A stretch of DNA of 63,360 nt from a bacterium (GCA_022774325.1 JALFNN010000087.1:1-63360), one strand, 5' to 3'. Counted from the first letter of the stretch, positions 1-7,657 are shown. Program-made: numbers and translations. The notes: generated from the letters alone by a model not told the origin.

Positions 1-28
1 TCCTTGACTCACATTTGTGAGTCAAGGA
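1..28. repeat. REP-like perfect hairpin at window edge
   Basis: A 12-bp perfect inverted repeat (TCCTTGACTCAC, 4-nt loop, complementary arm) is followed by AACCTGTCCCC. In clostridia, hairpins flanked by GGGGACAGGTT/AACCTGTCCCC-type arms are a common dispersed element resembling the REPs linked to RAYT transposases. The left flank lies outside the window, so the full element cannot be confirmed. It could also serve as a terminator for the gene on its left. Confidence 0.45.
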
Positions 29-64
29 ACCTGTCCCCGCCGACTCTCCTTCCCCGCTGTCTCT

Positions 65-661
65 TTAGCCTAATCCAAGCTTTCTGCAAACCTCTGCGAT
101 ATCCCCCTTGAAAATATATCCGTCCATCCCAAGTGCCTGGCCGGCAGCAATATTTTCCGGTTTATCATCAATGAAGAAACTATCCTCCGGTTTCAAATGA
201 TAAGTATCGAACAGATGATGATAGATCTCCGGTTTTGGTTTTGCCATAACAATCGGTGCAGAGAATACGATTCCGTCAAATTCTTGGACGATTTCATAAA
301 AATCTGCATGATCAGCGAAATGAGTCGGAGCATTGGAAAGAATATAGACAGATGCTCCGTTTTCTTTCAGTTTTCGGATCAGAGACCAGATTTCTTCAAT
401 TGGCTGCAGATATTTGTGCCAGTTCCGGAAAAAATCCGTTACATTGTCATGCAGACGCTCAGGTACAAGTGTTTTTGCGTGCTGTATGGATGTGTCATAA
501 TCAGCAGTACCCTCATCAAGTTGCGCCCAGTTATAGAAGACTGCGTTACGCAAAAGTTCGAGGTCTTCCGGCGAATCACAGAATTTTCCAAGAATATAGT
601 CTTCATCAAAAGTAGCGATTACATTTCCAAAATCAAAGACAACATTTTTATATTTCAACAT
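65..661 (-). CDS. HAD-superfamily hydrolase, YihX-like
   Basis: A 198-residue HAD hydrolase of subfamily IA, probably a cytoplasmic sugar-phosphate phosphatase. All four motifs are visible: nucleophile D10 in VFDFGNVI, the serine of ILSNA, the lysine of KPKPEIY and the acidic pair of FFIDDKPEN. A glycine at motif-I position +2 is shared with YihX-type alpha-glucose-1-phosphatases. The start at 661 is chosen because GGAGG lies about 8 nt upstream; a longer in-frame start overlaps the preceding pseudogene. The substrate is not determined. It lies directly downstream of a broken ArsR-type regulator that may once have controlled it. Confidence 0.85.
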   Translation of the reverse strand: MLKYKNVVFDFGNVIATFDEDYILGKFCDSPEDLELLRNAVFYNWAQLDEGTADYDTSIQHAKTLVPERLHDNVTDFFRNWHKYLQPIEEIWSLIRKLKENGASVYILSNAPTHFADHADFYEIVQEFDGIVFSAPIVMAKPKPEIYHHLFDTYHLKPEDSFFIDDKPENIAAGQALGMDGYIFKGDIAEVCRKLGLG

Positions 662-662
662 A

Positions 663-854
663 TCAGGTCCTCCATCCAGTGTTATTATAATGCAGACGGT
701 GCTGTCCGGCTGCGCTTCCAAAATCTTTTTCGGGTTTCATTTTCATCATTTCCAGCATAAGATGCTGCCGGGTTTCATCACCGAGAGCAATCAATACATT
801 TTGACAACTTTTAAATTCCTCAATCAATTTTATAATTTCGTTGTTGCTTTCCAT
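663..854 (-). pseudogene. Truncated ArsR-family regulator (N-terminal remnant)
   Basis: About 63 residues. The first 40 look like the first helices of an ArsR/SmtB winged-helix repressor (NVLIALGDETRQHLMLEMM is the typical helix before the recognition helix). The reading then runs into unrelated residues and stops just before the HAD gene. The recognition helix and wing are missing, so it cannot be a working DNA-binding protein. Deletion of the 3' part is the simplest explanation. Confidence 0.6.
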
Positions 855-953
855 CAAAGGAATGCCGCCTTTCTGTTTATTTACTTAAACCTTTGTAGCA
901 CAAATTGATGGAGAAATCTTATTCGTAAAGAAAATCGAGACGATTCAAATATC

Positions 954-1172
954 TTAGAGGTTCCTTTTGGAATATTTTTTCAGATAGGTACTTTTGAGTT
1001 CATTTTCTTCTTCCAGCTTTGTATTTCTTTGCTTGAGATACTGGATGTATTCCCGGCAGAGCTTCACGCCGCCTCGGACAGCCACGTCCTCGTGGTGTTC
1101 CATTTCATCAAGCCATTGTAAAAGTGATCGTTCACGAATATCATTGTAGGTGGTATCTCCATTTATAAACAT
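954..1172 (-). CDS. Small conserved hypothetical protein, coiled-coil-prone
   Basis: A 72-residue charged protein, not recognised as a named family. The C-terminal half (about residues 38-65, rich in K, E, L, Q) looks helical and may form a short coiled coil. AAGGAG lies 8 nt before the ATG, supporting a real gene. It follows the cysteine-rich gene on the same strand after 12 nt, so the two very likely share the promoter near 1590. Function unknown. Confidence 0.55.
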   Translation of the reverse strand: MFINGDTTYNDIRERSLLQWLDEMEHHEDVAVRGGVKLCREYIQYLKQRNTKLEEENELKSTYLKKYSKRNL

Positions 1173-1184
1173 GGTATGTTCTCC

Positions 1185-1520
1185 TTATCTTTGAAATTCT
1201 TTTCTTAAAATCTCATGTGGCGCTTCGATTTCATCAGCAATCGTATGTTCGGTGAGCTCGGATAATAATTTGATCTTTGCATTGATAATAGGCCGCATAC
1301 AGTTAGGAACATGTTCCTGATGAGCCCGATGGATCGCGACGCACTCTTTACAATTTCCGTGATATCTGCATGCTTTTTTACAAGGGCAGTGATCTTTATT
1401 TTTGTATTCTTCCCGGAATGCACTGGCAAATTCTTCTTGAATCCGAAGACCTTCTGCACGGTTCCCTTTGTGAAATTCTTGCATTGCTTTTATTTCTGTT
1501 TCATTTCCTTCGATTTTCAT
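1185..1520 (-). CDS. Cysteine-rich small protein, possible metal binding
   Basis: A 111-residue soluble protein with six cysteines and nearby histidines (C45, C47, C51, C57, C60, C74; the core reads CPCKKACRYHGNCKEC). The spacing resembles a compact CxC..C..CxxC metal-binding knuckle found in small clostridial proteins of unknown function. The start at 1520 is preferred over an upstream in-frame start at 1658 because a good promoter lies between them and TTGGAG precedes this ATG. First gene of a two-gene operon. Role unknown; zinc or iron binding is inference. Confidence 0.6.
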   Translation of the reverse strand: MKIEGNETEIKAMQEFHKGNRAEGLRIQEEFASAFREEYKNKDHCPCKKACRYHGNCKECVAIHRAHQEHVPNCMRPIINAKIKLLSELTEHTIADEIEAPHEILRKEFQR

Positions 1521-1572
1521 ATTGTACTCCAAGAAATATATATCTGGTGAATAGTGACTGGTATACGAATGT

Positions 1573-1601
1573 ATTTTATCACGGGTAGGAAGGCTTGTAA
1601 A
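1573..1601 (-). promoter_or_regulatory. Sigma-A promoter for the Cys-rich operon
   Basis: Reading the minus strand: -35 TTTACA, 17-nt spacer, -10 TAAAAT, with TG one base before the -10 (extended -10). It lies about 50 nt upstream of the gene starting at 1520. Confidence 0.65.
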
Positions 1602-1670
1602 TCTTTTATAATCAGATATGTAAAGAGCAATAAGATAACGCAAGCCATTATTCCCCATTCATCATTTCTG

Positions 1671-1679
1671 TGGTATAAT
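1671..1679 (+). promoter_or_regulatory. Extended -10 promoter for the ZIP transporter
   Basis: TGG-TATAAT is a perfect extended -10; the -35 region is poor. It lies about 75 nt before the gene at 1756 and is followed by the GTGAGAA-N-TTCTCAC palindrome. Confidence 0.55.
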
Positions 1680-1696
1680 CATAGAATGTTGTCAGG

Positions 1697-1711
1697 GTGA
1701 GAAGTTCTCAC
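1697..1711 (+). promoter_or_regulatory. Possible operator palindrome in ZIP leader
   Basis: A perfect 7-bp inverted repeat GTGAGAA-G-TTCTCAC sits about 10 nt downstream of the expected transcription start of the ZIP gene, a usual place for a repressor site. The binding protein is unknown; a metal-responsive regulator is only a guess. Confidence 0.35.
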
Positions 1712-1755
1712 TCCCGGCATCTTTGAGTGACGTAAAAAGATGGAGGAAAAAAGTT

Positions 1756-2532
1756 ATGAACTTATTGATAGGAATTATGATCCCGTTTGTTGGTACGGCG
1801 CTGGGATCTGCCTGTGTATTTTTCTTGAAACATGAAATGAAGCCGTTTTTGCAGAAGATTCTGCTGGGATTTGCGTCAGGTGTCATGGTGGCTGCTTCGG
1901 TGTGGTCGCTTCTGATTCCGGCCATGAATATGTCAGAAGGAATGGGAAAACTTGCGTTCATTCCGGCGGCGGTCGGATTGCTTCTGGGAATGGCATTTTT
2001 GCTTTTGATGGACCGGGTGATACCGCATTTGCATCTGGGAAGTGATGAGCCGGAAGGGGCGCACAGTAGTCTTTCGAAATCAATGATGTTGATTTTTGCC
2101 GTGACACTTCATAATTTTCCGGAAGGTATGGCGGTTGGTGTTGTGTTTGCCGGGATGCTGGAGGGAAGTGCCGGGATCACGCTGGCGGGAGCATTTGCAC
2201 TTGCAATCGGGATTGCAATCCAGAATTTCCCGGAGGGTGCCATTATTTCCATGCCGCTGAAAGGTACGGGAATCAGCCGCGGTAAGGCGTTCCTCTATGG
2301 AGCTGCGTCCGGAATCGTGGAACCTTTGGGTGCTCTGCTGACAATCTGGCTGGCTTCATATATTGAACCGGTTCTTCCGTATCTTTTGGCCTTTGCGGCG
2401 GGAGCAATGCTGTATGTAGTAGTAGAAGAGTTGATTCCGGAGGCATCGGAGGGAGAACATTCGAATATCGCAACGGTAGGTTTTGCAATCGGATTTGTAT
2501 TGATGATGATTTTGGATGTTGCACTTGGGTAA
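1756..2532 (+). CDS. ZIP-family divalent metal transporter (GufA/ZupT-like)
   Basis: A 258-residue integral membrane protein with about eight hydrophobic segments. It carries the two ZIP signature motifs HNFPEG (119-124) and QNFPEG (156-161), which form the metal path, plus an acidic EELIPE motif (224-229) near the C-terminus. The short His/acid stretch HLHLGSDEPEG (91-101) matches the cytoplasmic loop of the family. It probably imports zinc or another divalent metal. The start at 1756 has GGAGG about 9 nt upstream; an earlier start at 1723 would add 11 polar residues ahead of the first membrane segment. Confidence 0.88.
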   Translation: MNLLIGIMIPFVGTALGSACVFFLKHEMKPFLQKILLGFASGVMVAASVWSLLIPAMNMSEGMGKLAFIPAAVGLLLGMAFLLLMDRVIPHLHLGSDEPEGAHSSLSKSMMLIFAVTLHNFPEGMAVGVVFAGMLEGSAGITLAGAFALAIGIAIQNFPEGAIISMPLKGTGISRGKAFLYGAASGIVEPLGALLTIWLASYIEPVLPYLLAFAAGAMLYVVVEELIPEASEGEHSNIATVGFAIGFVLMMILDVALG

Positions 2533-2587
2533 AATGGTTTTCGAATGGATTTTTTTACGCACATAGTGGCAGAAATGCTAATAAAGC

Positions 2588-2616
2588 TTGTAAAATCCGG
2601 AAATTATTGGTACGAT
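2588..2616 (+). promoter_or_regulatory. Candidate promoter for the suf operon
   Basis: -35 TTGTAA, 17-nt spacer, -10 TACGAT, about 100 nt upstream of sufC. The leader between it and sufC shows no clear riboswitch. Confidence 0.45.
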
Positions 2617-2720
2617 GATGACTAGCACAGCATGGAATCGGTTGTTATGACCGAAAGGCGAGCGGTCAGCGACAGCAGGGGAATGTGTGAACATGCGATA
2701 TTAAAAACGGAGGAAACACC

Positions 2721-3446
2721 ATGTTAGAATTAAAGCACATATCTTTTGAAGTGCCGGAGGACGGTGTGGATAAAGAGATTATAAAGGATATCAGTTTTGT
2801 GATTCCCGATGGGAAATTTACAGTCATTACCGGACCGAACGGGGGAGGCAAATCTACACTTGCGAAGCTGATCGCAGGAATTCAGAAGCCGACATCAGGT
2901 CAGATTCTTTGGGATGGGCAGGATATCACAGAGATGAGTATTACGGATCGTGCGAGAATGGGAATCAGTTATGCATTTCAGCAGCCGGTACGATTTAAGG
3001 GGATAACGGTTCTGGATTTGATCCGACTCGCAAAAGGGGAAGAAATCTCAATCAGCGGCGCCTGTGAATATTTATCGCAGGTGGGACTCTGCGCAAAGGA
3101 TTATATTAATCGTGAAGTGAATGCCAGCCTTTCCGGAGGGGAACTGAAAAGAATCGAGATCGCAACGGTCTTAGCAAGAGGTACCAAGCTGTCCGTGTTT
3201 GATGAACCGGAAGCCGGTATTGATCTATGGAGTTTTCAGAATCTGATTCAGGTATTTGAGAAGATGCATCGGGAGATTCACGGTTCGATTCTGATCATTT
3301 CCCATCAGGAGAGGATCCTGAATATTGCAGATGAGATTCTGGTCATCGGTGATGGCGAGGTAACAGATCATGGAGTCAAAGAAGAGATCCTGCCGAAGCT
3401 TCTGGGAAGCTCCAGTGCAGTAAATGTATGTGATGGGAGGAGATAG
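2721..3446 (+). CDS. sufC: SufC-type Fe-S assembly ATPase
   Basis: A 241-residue soluble ABC ATPase that powers the SUF iron-sulfur cluster scaffold. Walker A is GPNGGGKST (38-46), the signature is LSGGE (about 138) and Walker B reads FDEPEAGID, whose EAGID ending is typical of SufC rather than of transporters. GGAGG precedes the ATG. The next gene, a SufB/SufD-like scaffold, follows after 2 nt. No sufS, sufU or second scaffold gene is present, so this is the two-gene minimal SUF (SMS-type) arrangement common in strict anaerobes. Confidence 0.9.
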   Translation: MLELKHISFEVPEDGVDKEIIKDISFVIPDGKFTVITGPNGGGKSTLAKLIAGIQKPTSGQILWDGQDITEMSITDRARMGISYAFQQPVRFKGITVLDLIRLAKGEEISISGACEYLSQVGLCAKDYINREVNASLSGGELKRIEIATVLARGTKLSVFDEPEAGIDLWSFQNLIQVFEKMHREIHGSILIISHQERILNIADEILVIGDGEVTDHGVKEEILPKLLGSSSAVNVCDGRR

Positions 3447-3448
3447 GC

Positions 3449-4366
3449 ATGGACAGCATACAGAAAGAACTTTTGGAAGCTGTAGCCGGGCTTCATGAAA
3501 TCCCGGCAGGAGCATACAATATCCGTGCAAACGGTGAGAGTGCAGCCAGAAATACGACAGCCAACATTGACATTGTTTCGAAAACGGATGTTTCCGGCAT
3601 CGATATTAAGATCAAGGCCGGAACGAAGAAAGAGAGCGTGCACATTCCGGTGCTTCTCAGCCAGAGCGGACTTGAGGAAATGGTTTATAATGATTTTTAT
3701 ATCGGAGATGACTGCGATGTCGTGATTGTTGCAGGCTGCGGAATCCATAACGGCGGAGATGCAGCCAGCCGTCATGATGGAATCCATCGTTTCTTTGTCG
3801 GAAAGAATGCACATGTGAAATATGTTGAGAAACACTATGGAAGCGGAGACGGCAAAGGAGAACGTATCATGAATCCGCAGACGGAAGTGGATCTCGATGA
3901 AAACAGTGAGATGGAAATGGAAATGGTCCAGATCAAAGGTGTAGATTCTACGGTTCGCACGACGAAGGCAAGTCTTAAAAAAGGCGCAAAACTGGTTGTC
4001 ACAGAGAGACTGATGACGCATGGAAATCAGAGGGCGGAGAGTAAATTCGATGTAGATCTGAACGGAGTGGATTCCAGCGCGAATATCATTTCCCGTGCGG
4101 TTGCAAGAGATAATTCGGTTCAGATATTCAAATCCGTGATCAACGGCAACGCAAAATGCAGCGGTCATACAGAATGTGACGCTATTATCATGGACAATGC
4201 AAATATCAGTGCGATTCCAGAGATTACTGCAAATAATCCGGATGCAGCCTTGATCCATGAGGCAGCGATCGGTAAAATAGCAGGGGAACAGATCATCAAG
4301 CTGATGACTCTGGGGCTCACAGAAAAAGAGGCAGAAGAAGAAATCGTAAATGGATTTTTGAAATAA
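3449..4366 (+). CDS. sufB: SufB/SufD-like Fe-S scaffold protein
   Basis: A 305-residue beta-helix scaffold partner of SufC, shorter than classical SufB (~465) and resembling the single SufBD subunit of minimal systems. Cys97 in VAGCGIHNGG and the C-terminal blocks CSGHTECDAIIMD and IHEAAIGKI match the conserved core of the family that holds the nascent cluster and binds SufC. It is translationally coupled to sufC. The suf symbol is used by family; the exact orthology (SmsB versus SufB/SufD) would need a tree. Confidence 0.85.
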   Translation: MDSIQKELLEAVAGLHEIPAGAYNIRANGESAARNTTANIDIVSKTDVSGIDIKIKAGTKKESVHIPVLLSQSGLEEMVYNDFYIGDDCDVVIVAGCGIHNGGDAASRHDGIHRFFVGKNAHVKYVEKHYGSGDGKGERIMNPQTEVDLDENSEMEMEMVQIKGVDSTVRTTKASLKKGAKLVVTERLMTHGNQRAESKFDVDLNGVDSSANIISRAVARDNSVQIFKSVINGNAKCSGHTECDAIIMDNANISAIPEITANNPDAALIHEAAIGKIAGEQIIKLMTLGLTEKEAEEEIVNGFLK

Positions 4367-4396
4367 AAACTTTACAAAATCTTAAAAACTATTTTC

Positions 4397-4425
4397 TTGT
4401 ATCTGTCGAAAAAAGGTGATATAAT
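4397..4425 (+). promoter_or_regulatory. Sigma-A promoter for the HPr-like gene
   Basis: -35 TTGTAT, 17-nt spacer, -10 TATAAT with a TG extended element. The leader then contains an AAAAGCAA/TTGCTTTT hairpin with a T-rich tail (about 4431-4474) that could attenuate transcription. Confidence 0.7.
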
Positions 4426-4494
4426 TCTTGAAAAGCAATGGAGCTGAATGGTTCTGTTGCTTTTTATACTTTTTTATGAATGGAGGCGCATAGG

Positions 4495-4728
4495 ATGATT
4501 GAACAAAGTGTTTTTCTTCAGACTGAACAAGACGCAGTTGATTTTACGGCGAAAGTCTCCAAATATTTTGGTGATATAAGAATGGATCTTGGATCTTTTG
4601 CAATTGACGCGAAATCCGTGTTGTGCGTTTTGGGAATGGGACTTGGGAAAAAAGCTAAACTTCGTATTTATTCACCGCGTGCAGGTGAACTTGTAAAAGA
4701 AATTGCACCATATATCTGCGCAGATTGA
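4495..4728 (+). CDS. HPr-like domain protein lacking the phospho-histidine
   Basis: A 77-residue protein with the length and helix-strand pattern of HPr (QDAVDFTAKVSKY, then DAKSVLCVLGMGLGKKAKLRIY). In true HPr the sequence HARPA carries His15 before the first helix; here the matching stretch has no histidine, so PTS phosphotransfer is not expected. The DAKSVL block around the Ser46 region of HPr is kept. GGAGG at 4482-4486 fixes the start at 4495. A regulatory or scaffold role is possible; function unknown. It ends inside a terminator shared with the convergent regulator. Confidence 0.65.
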   Translation: MIEQSVFLQTEQDAVDFTAKVSKYFGDIRMDLGSFAIDAKSVLCVLGMGLGKKAKLRIYSPRAGELVKEIAPYICAD

Positions 4729-4738
4729 ATCTGCGCAG
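4716..4738. terminator. Bidirectional terminator hairpin
   Basis: A perfect 10-bp GC-rich stem (CTGCGCAGAT / ATCTGCGCAG, 3-nt loop) overlaps the stop codon of the HPr-like gene and is followed by a T-rich tail. It lies between two convergent genes and could serve both. Confidence 0.7.
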
Positions 4739-4741
4739 TAT

Positions 4742-5116
4742 TTATTTCTTCTGGTGATTTTTGACATGCTTTCTGATAGCATCAAAACTGGGAGCGCTGA
4801 TTACGTGTTCCATACGGCAGGCATCCTCGGCTGCAATCTTCTCATCCACCCCAAGGCTAACGAGCCAGCTTGTCAGTAGCGTGTGGCGCTCATAGATCGT
4901 TTCGGCCACTTCCCGTCCTGTATCTGATAAAGTGATATGTCCATTTGCATCAACGATAATATATCCATTCAGCCGAAGATTCTTCATGGCGACACTGACA
5001 CTTGGCTTGGAAAAACCGAGTTCATTTGCAATGTCGATGGAGCGGACATAGCCCTGACGATTTCCAATGATCAGGATGGTTTCCAGGTAATTTTCAGCAG
5101 ATTCTTGTATTTTCAT
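4742..5116 (-). CDS. MntR/DtxR-family metal-dependent regulator
   Basis: A 124-residue winged-helix repressor. Residues 1-70 form the DNA-binding domain (FSKPSVSVAMKNL is the recognition helix). Residues 75-105 hold the dimer/metal region with ERH (76-78) and EDACRMEH (97-104), the ligand positions of the family. There is no C-terminal SH3-like domain, as in MntR. It probably represses metal uptake genes with Mn or Fe; the nearby ZIP transporter is a possible target (inference). The start is ATG 5116 with AGGAG upstream; an in-frame TTG at 5134 is rejected. Confidence 0.85.
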   Translation of the reverse strand: MKIQESAENYLETILIIGNRQGYVRSIDIANELGFSKPSVSVAMKNLRLNGYIIVDANGHITLSDTGREVAETIYERHTLLTSWLVSLGVDEKIAAEDACRMEHVISAPSFDAIRKHVKNHQKK

Positions 5117-5152
5117 AGTTATTTCTCCTATCAATAAATCATGGACGACTGT

Positions 5153-5180
5153 ATTATATAAAAGAATATCACATTTACAA
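5153..5180 (-). promoter_or_regulatory. Promoter for the DtxR-type regulator
   Basis: Minus strand: -35 TTGTAA, 16-nt spacer, -10 TATAAT, about 35 nt before the ATG at 5116. Confidence 0.65.
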
Positions 5181-5232
5181 GGAAATTACAATTGAACTTT
5201 CCGACGTGGCCGAGTCATAACTGCAGGATAAC

Positions 5233-5261
5233 AAAAAATCCCTTACATTACTGTAAGGGAT
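5233..5261 (-). terminator. Terminator of tRNA-Arg
   Basis: On the minus strand a 10-bp stem ATCCCTTACA / TGTAAGGGAT with a 4-nt loop is followed by six T residues, immediately downstream of the tRNA. Confidence 0.85.
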
Positions 5262-5268
5262 TGAATAA

Positions 5269-5342
5269 CGTGCGCTAGAGGATTCGAACCCCCGACCTTT
5301 TGGTCCGTAGCCAAACGCTCTATCCAGCTGAGCTAAGCGCAC
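5269..5342 (-). tRNA. tRNA-Arg (anticodon ACG)
   Basis: A 74-nt tRNA on the minus strand. Acceptor stem GTGCGCT / AGCGCAC, D-arm TTAGCTCAGCTGGATAGAG, anticodon stem TTTGG with loop CTACGGA (anticodon ACG, read as ICG after deamination), and T-arm with GGTTCGAATCC. CCA is not encoded. A consensus promoter and terminator flank it, so it is a single-gene transcript. Confidence 0.97.
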
Positions 5343-5378
5343 ATCCTTGTAAAACATCACTGCTTCACAACAAAACAT

Positions 5379-5407
5379 ATTATATATCAGGAAATACAGA
5401 TTGTCAA
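5379..5407 (-). promoter_or_regulatory. Consensus promoter for tRNA-Arg
   Basis: Minus strand: -35 TTGACA, 17-nt spacer, -10 TATAAT; a perfect sigma-A promoter about 35 nt upstream of the tRNA. Confidence 0.85.
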
Positions 5408-5458
5408 GCGAAAAAATAAAAAAATTAATCAAAAAATTTATTGCTATTTGTGCCGCTG

Positions 5459-5953
5459 TTACTGGATCCGGATTTGTTCCCATTCTGTGAGCAGGCGCTC
5501 AAATGACCATGCCGCATTTGCCGGGCTGGTGGAAGGCAGCCGGATGGCATCCATCTGTGTCTGAGGACGGCAGTATTTCCGGTAGAGTTTATCTGCAGTA
5601 CCACCGTTTGTAAAGATTTTTTCGATAGGCGAAGTGTCGGTTATGCGACACAGATCAGCCGGAACGACATTTCTAATGCTGCTGTCAGAAGAACCGGTAA
5701 TCTCACAGGAGGCGATCACATCCCAGATCGCAATTCGGTTGGAAAGCAGAAGAACTTTTTTCTCTTCTGTTGTCTGTGGAAGCGGGCATTCAAAAAGAGC
5801 AGAGAGTAATCGCCAGAAACGATTCTGGGGATGTCCGTAGAAAAAGTTGCTTTCACGGGATTTGACGGAAGGAAAACTCCCAAGAATCAGGATCCGGGAA
5901 TTTGAATCATATATCGGATCAATTTCATGCCGGACGTAATGTTGTTCTGACAT
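5459..5953 (-). CDS. DNA-deoxyinosine (hypoxanthine) glycosylase, UDG superfamily
   Basis: About 164 residues, typical for family-6 UDG-superfamily enzymes that remove hypoxanthine arising from adenine deamination. Visible are the ILGSFPSVKSRE motif, the YGHPQNRFW block and the C-terminal LPSTSPAN motif. The start is uncertain: ATG 5965 lies only 1 nt after the AGGAG, too close, so ATG 5953 (13-nt spacing) is chosen. It is a single gene downstream of no clear partner. Confidence 0.85.
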   Translation of the reverse strand: MSEQHYVRHEIDPIYDSNSRILILGSFPSVKSRESNFFYGHPQNRFWRLLSALFECPLPQTTEEKKVLLLSNRIAIWDVIASCEITGSSDSSIRNVVPADLCRITDTSPIEKIFTNGGTADKLYRKYCRPQTQMDAIRLPSTSPANAAWSFERLLTEWEQIRIQ

Positions 5954-6084
5954 AGTTACATTCATTCTCCTTTCGGTATTGTCTGGTGATTGCCTGACGG
6001 CGTTTTATACGATCATAGCATAGCATAAATTTCGACAGAAATGCAAATTAATTCGATAAACTGTCAAAATTATAACGTTTTCAC

Positions 6085-6113
6085 TGGACAAAATCGTCAC
6101 AATGCACTAAAAT
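6085..6113 (+). promoter_or_regulatory. Candidate promoter for pfp
   Basis: -35 TGGACA, 17-nt spacer, -10 TAAAAT, about 45 nt upstream of the pfp start. Confidence 0.5.
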
Positions 6114-6157
6114 AGGGATATTGACAGTAAATGTATACTAAACGGAGGTAGCTATTT

Positions 6158-7402
6158 ATGAAAGGAAATGTAATCGTAGGACAGTCAGGGGGGCCTACTG
6201 CAGCAATCAACTCAAGTCTGGCGGGTGTTTACCGTACAGCAAAAGACCGTGGAGCGAATAAGGTTTATGGTATGCTTCATGGTATCCAGGGATTATTAGA
6301 GGAGAAATATATTGATCTTTCTGAACATATTACAAACGAACTTGATGCTGAACTTTTAAAGAGAACACCGGCTGCATATCTTGGGTCATGCCGTTACAAA
6401 TTGCCGGAAATTCATGAGAATATGGCTTTATATGACAAGATTTTTGAAATCTTGTACAAGCTGGATATTGAAGCATTTATTTATATCGGTGGAAATGATT
6501 CCATGGATACGATCAAGAAACTGTCTGATTATGCGATTATCAAAGGACATCCGCAGAAATTCATCGGCTGCCCGAAGACCATTGACAATGATCTCGCTCT
6601 GACAGACCATACACCGGGATTCGGAAGTGCCGCAAAATACATCGGAACATCTGTAAAAGAGATCATTCGCGACAGTTTCTGCTTGGAATACAGCAAGGGA
6701 CTTGTTACGATCGTTGAGATCATGGGACGTAACGCAGGATGGTTGACAGGAGCCGCTGCACTTGCACAGGGGGAAGACTGTCAGGGACCGGATATGATCT
6801 ATCTTCCGGAATTAACATTCGATCTGGACGATTTTATGGCTCGTATCCACAAACTTCTGGAGACAAAGACATCTGTTGTAGTAGCTGTATCAGAAGGAAT
6901 CAAACTTGCAGATGGACGCTATGTATGCGAATTAGGACAGAGTGCTGATTTCGTTGATGCATTTGGTCACAAACAGCTGACAGGAACCGCATCCTATCTG
7001 GCAAATTATGTAGCAGCAGAGGTCGGATGTAAGACTCGTGCAATTGAGCTCAGCACGCTGCAGCGTTCAGCATCTCACTGCAGTTCCCGTGTAGATATTC
7101 TGGAAGCTTATCAGGTAGGTGGTGCCGCAGTTAAGGCTGCTGACGAAGGCGACAGCGGAAAGATGGTTGTACTGGTACGTCATTCTGACGATCCGTATCA
7201 GTGTGGAACAGAGGTGAAAGATGTGCATAAGATTGCCAACGACGAACGTCTGGTACCGAGAGAATGGGTAAACGAAGAGGGAACCTACGTAACAGAAGAT
7301 TTCGTTACTTATGTAAGACCTCTGATCCAGGGAGATGTTTCTCCGGTTATGGTTGATGGTATTCCGAGACACCTTTACAAACCGGGGCATTTAATGGGTT
7401 AG
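6158..7402 (+). CDS. pfp: Diphosphate--fructose-6-phosphate 1-phosphotransferase
   Basis: A 414-residue phosphofructokinase that uses PPi rather than ATP, giving reversible glycolytic flux in the cytoplasm. GGNDS (111-115) replaces the GGDGS of ATP enzymes; the extra Asp blocks ATP. PKTIDND (139-145), with Lys140, marks PPi use, and MGRNAGW (189-195) binds fructose-6-phosphate. The Asn in GGNDS, where most PPi enzymes have Asp, is noted as a variant. GGAGG lies 8 nt before the ATG; a strong terminator follows. Single-gene unit. Confidence 0.92.
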   Translation: MKGNVIVGQSGGPTAAINSSLAGVYRTAKDRGANKVYGMLHGIQGLLEEKYIDLSEHITNELDAELLKRTPAAYLGSCRYKLPEIHENMALYDKIFEILYKLDIEAFIYIGGNDSMDTIKKLSDYAIIKGHPQKFIGCPKTIDNDLALTDHTPGFGSAAKYIGTSVKEIIRDSFCLEYSKGLVTIVEIMGRNAGWLTGAAALAQGEDCQGPDMIYLPELTFDLDDFMARIHKLLETKTSVVVAVSEGIKLADGRYVCELGQSADFVDAFGHKQLTGTASYLANYVAAEVGCKTRAIELSTLQRSASHCSSRVDILEAYQVGGAAVKAADEGDSGKMVVLVRHSDDPYQCGTEVKDVHKIANDERLVPREWVNEEGTYVTEDFVTYVRPLIQGDVSPVMVDGIPRHLYKPGHLMG

Positions 7403-7438
7403 TGCACTGACACGTTGATTTTTTGAAATAATTATATG

Positions 7439-7469
7439 AAAGACGTATCCATTTGGGTACGTCTTTTTT
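7439..7469 (+). terminator. Terminator of pfp
   Basis: A 12-bp stem AAAGACGTATCC / GGGTACGTCTTT with a 4-nt ATTT loop and a six-T tail. Confidence 0.9.
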
Positions 7470-7628
7470 CTCTGGGTCAGTAAGAAGAATTTTTGCTTGA
7501 TTTGGGTGCGGGCAGCAGATTTCACAAAGCAGAAAAACGGCGTAGCTAAGGGAAGATAAATAGGTGAAAGGGATCTTTCTCGACAAAATAGGACAGAAAT
7601 TTTGTGAAACATTACCTTCATTTTTCTG

Positions 7629-7657
7629 TTGCAAATTCCAAGGAAAGCGGTTAATAT
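7629..7657 (+). promoter_or_regulatory. Candidate promoter for the pseudokinase operon
   Basis: -35 TTGCAA, 17-nt spacer, -10 TAATAT, leaving a 5' leader of about 110 nt. Nothing else was recognised in the 300-nt gap 7470-7771. Confidence 0.5.

Noticed and set aside
3368-4258. Long minus-strand ORF (296 codons) opposite the SufB-like gene
   Set aside because: No SD, unusual composition rich in Cys/Ile/His, fully antisense to a clear family gene; shadow ORF.
6121-6139. TTGACA and TATACT near pfp as a promoter
   Set aside because: The two hexamers are only 7 nt apart, far too close; TGGACA-N17-TAAAAT upstream is better.
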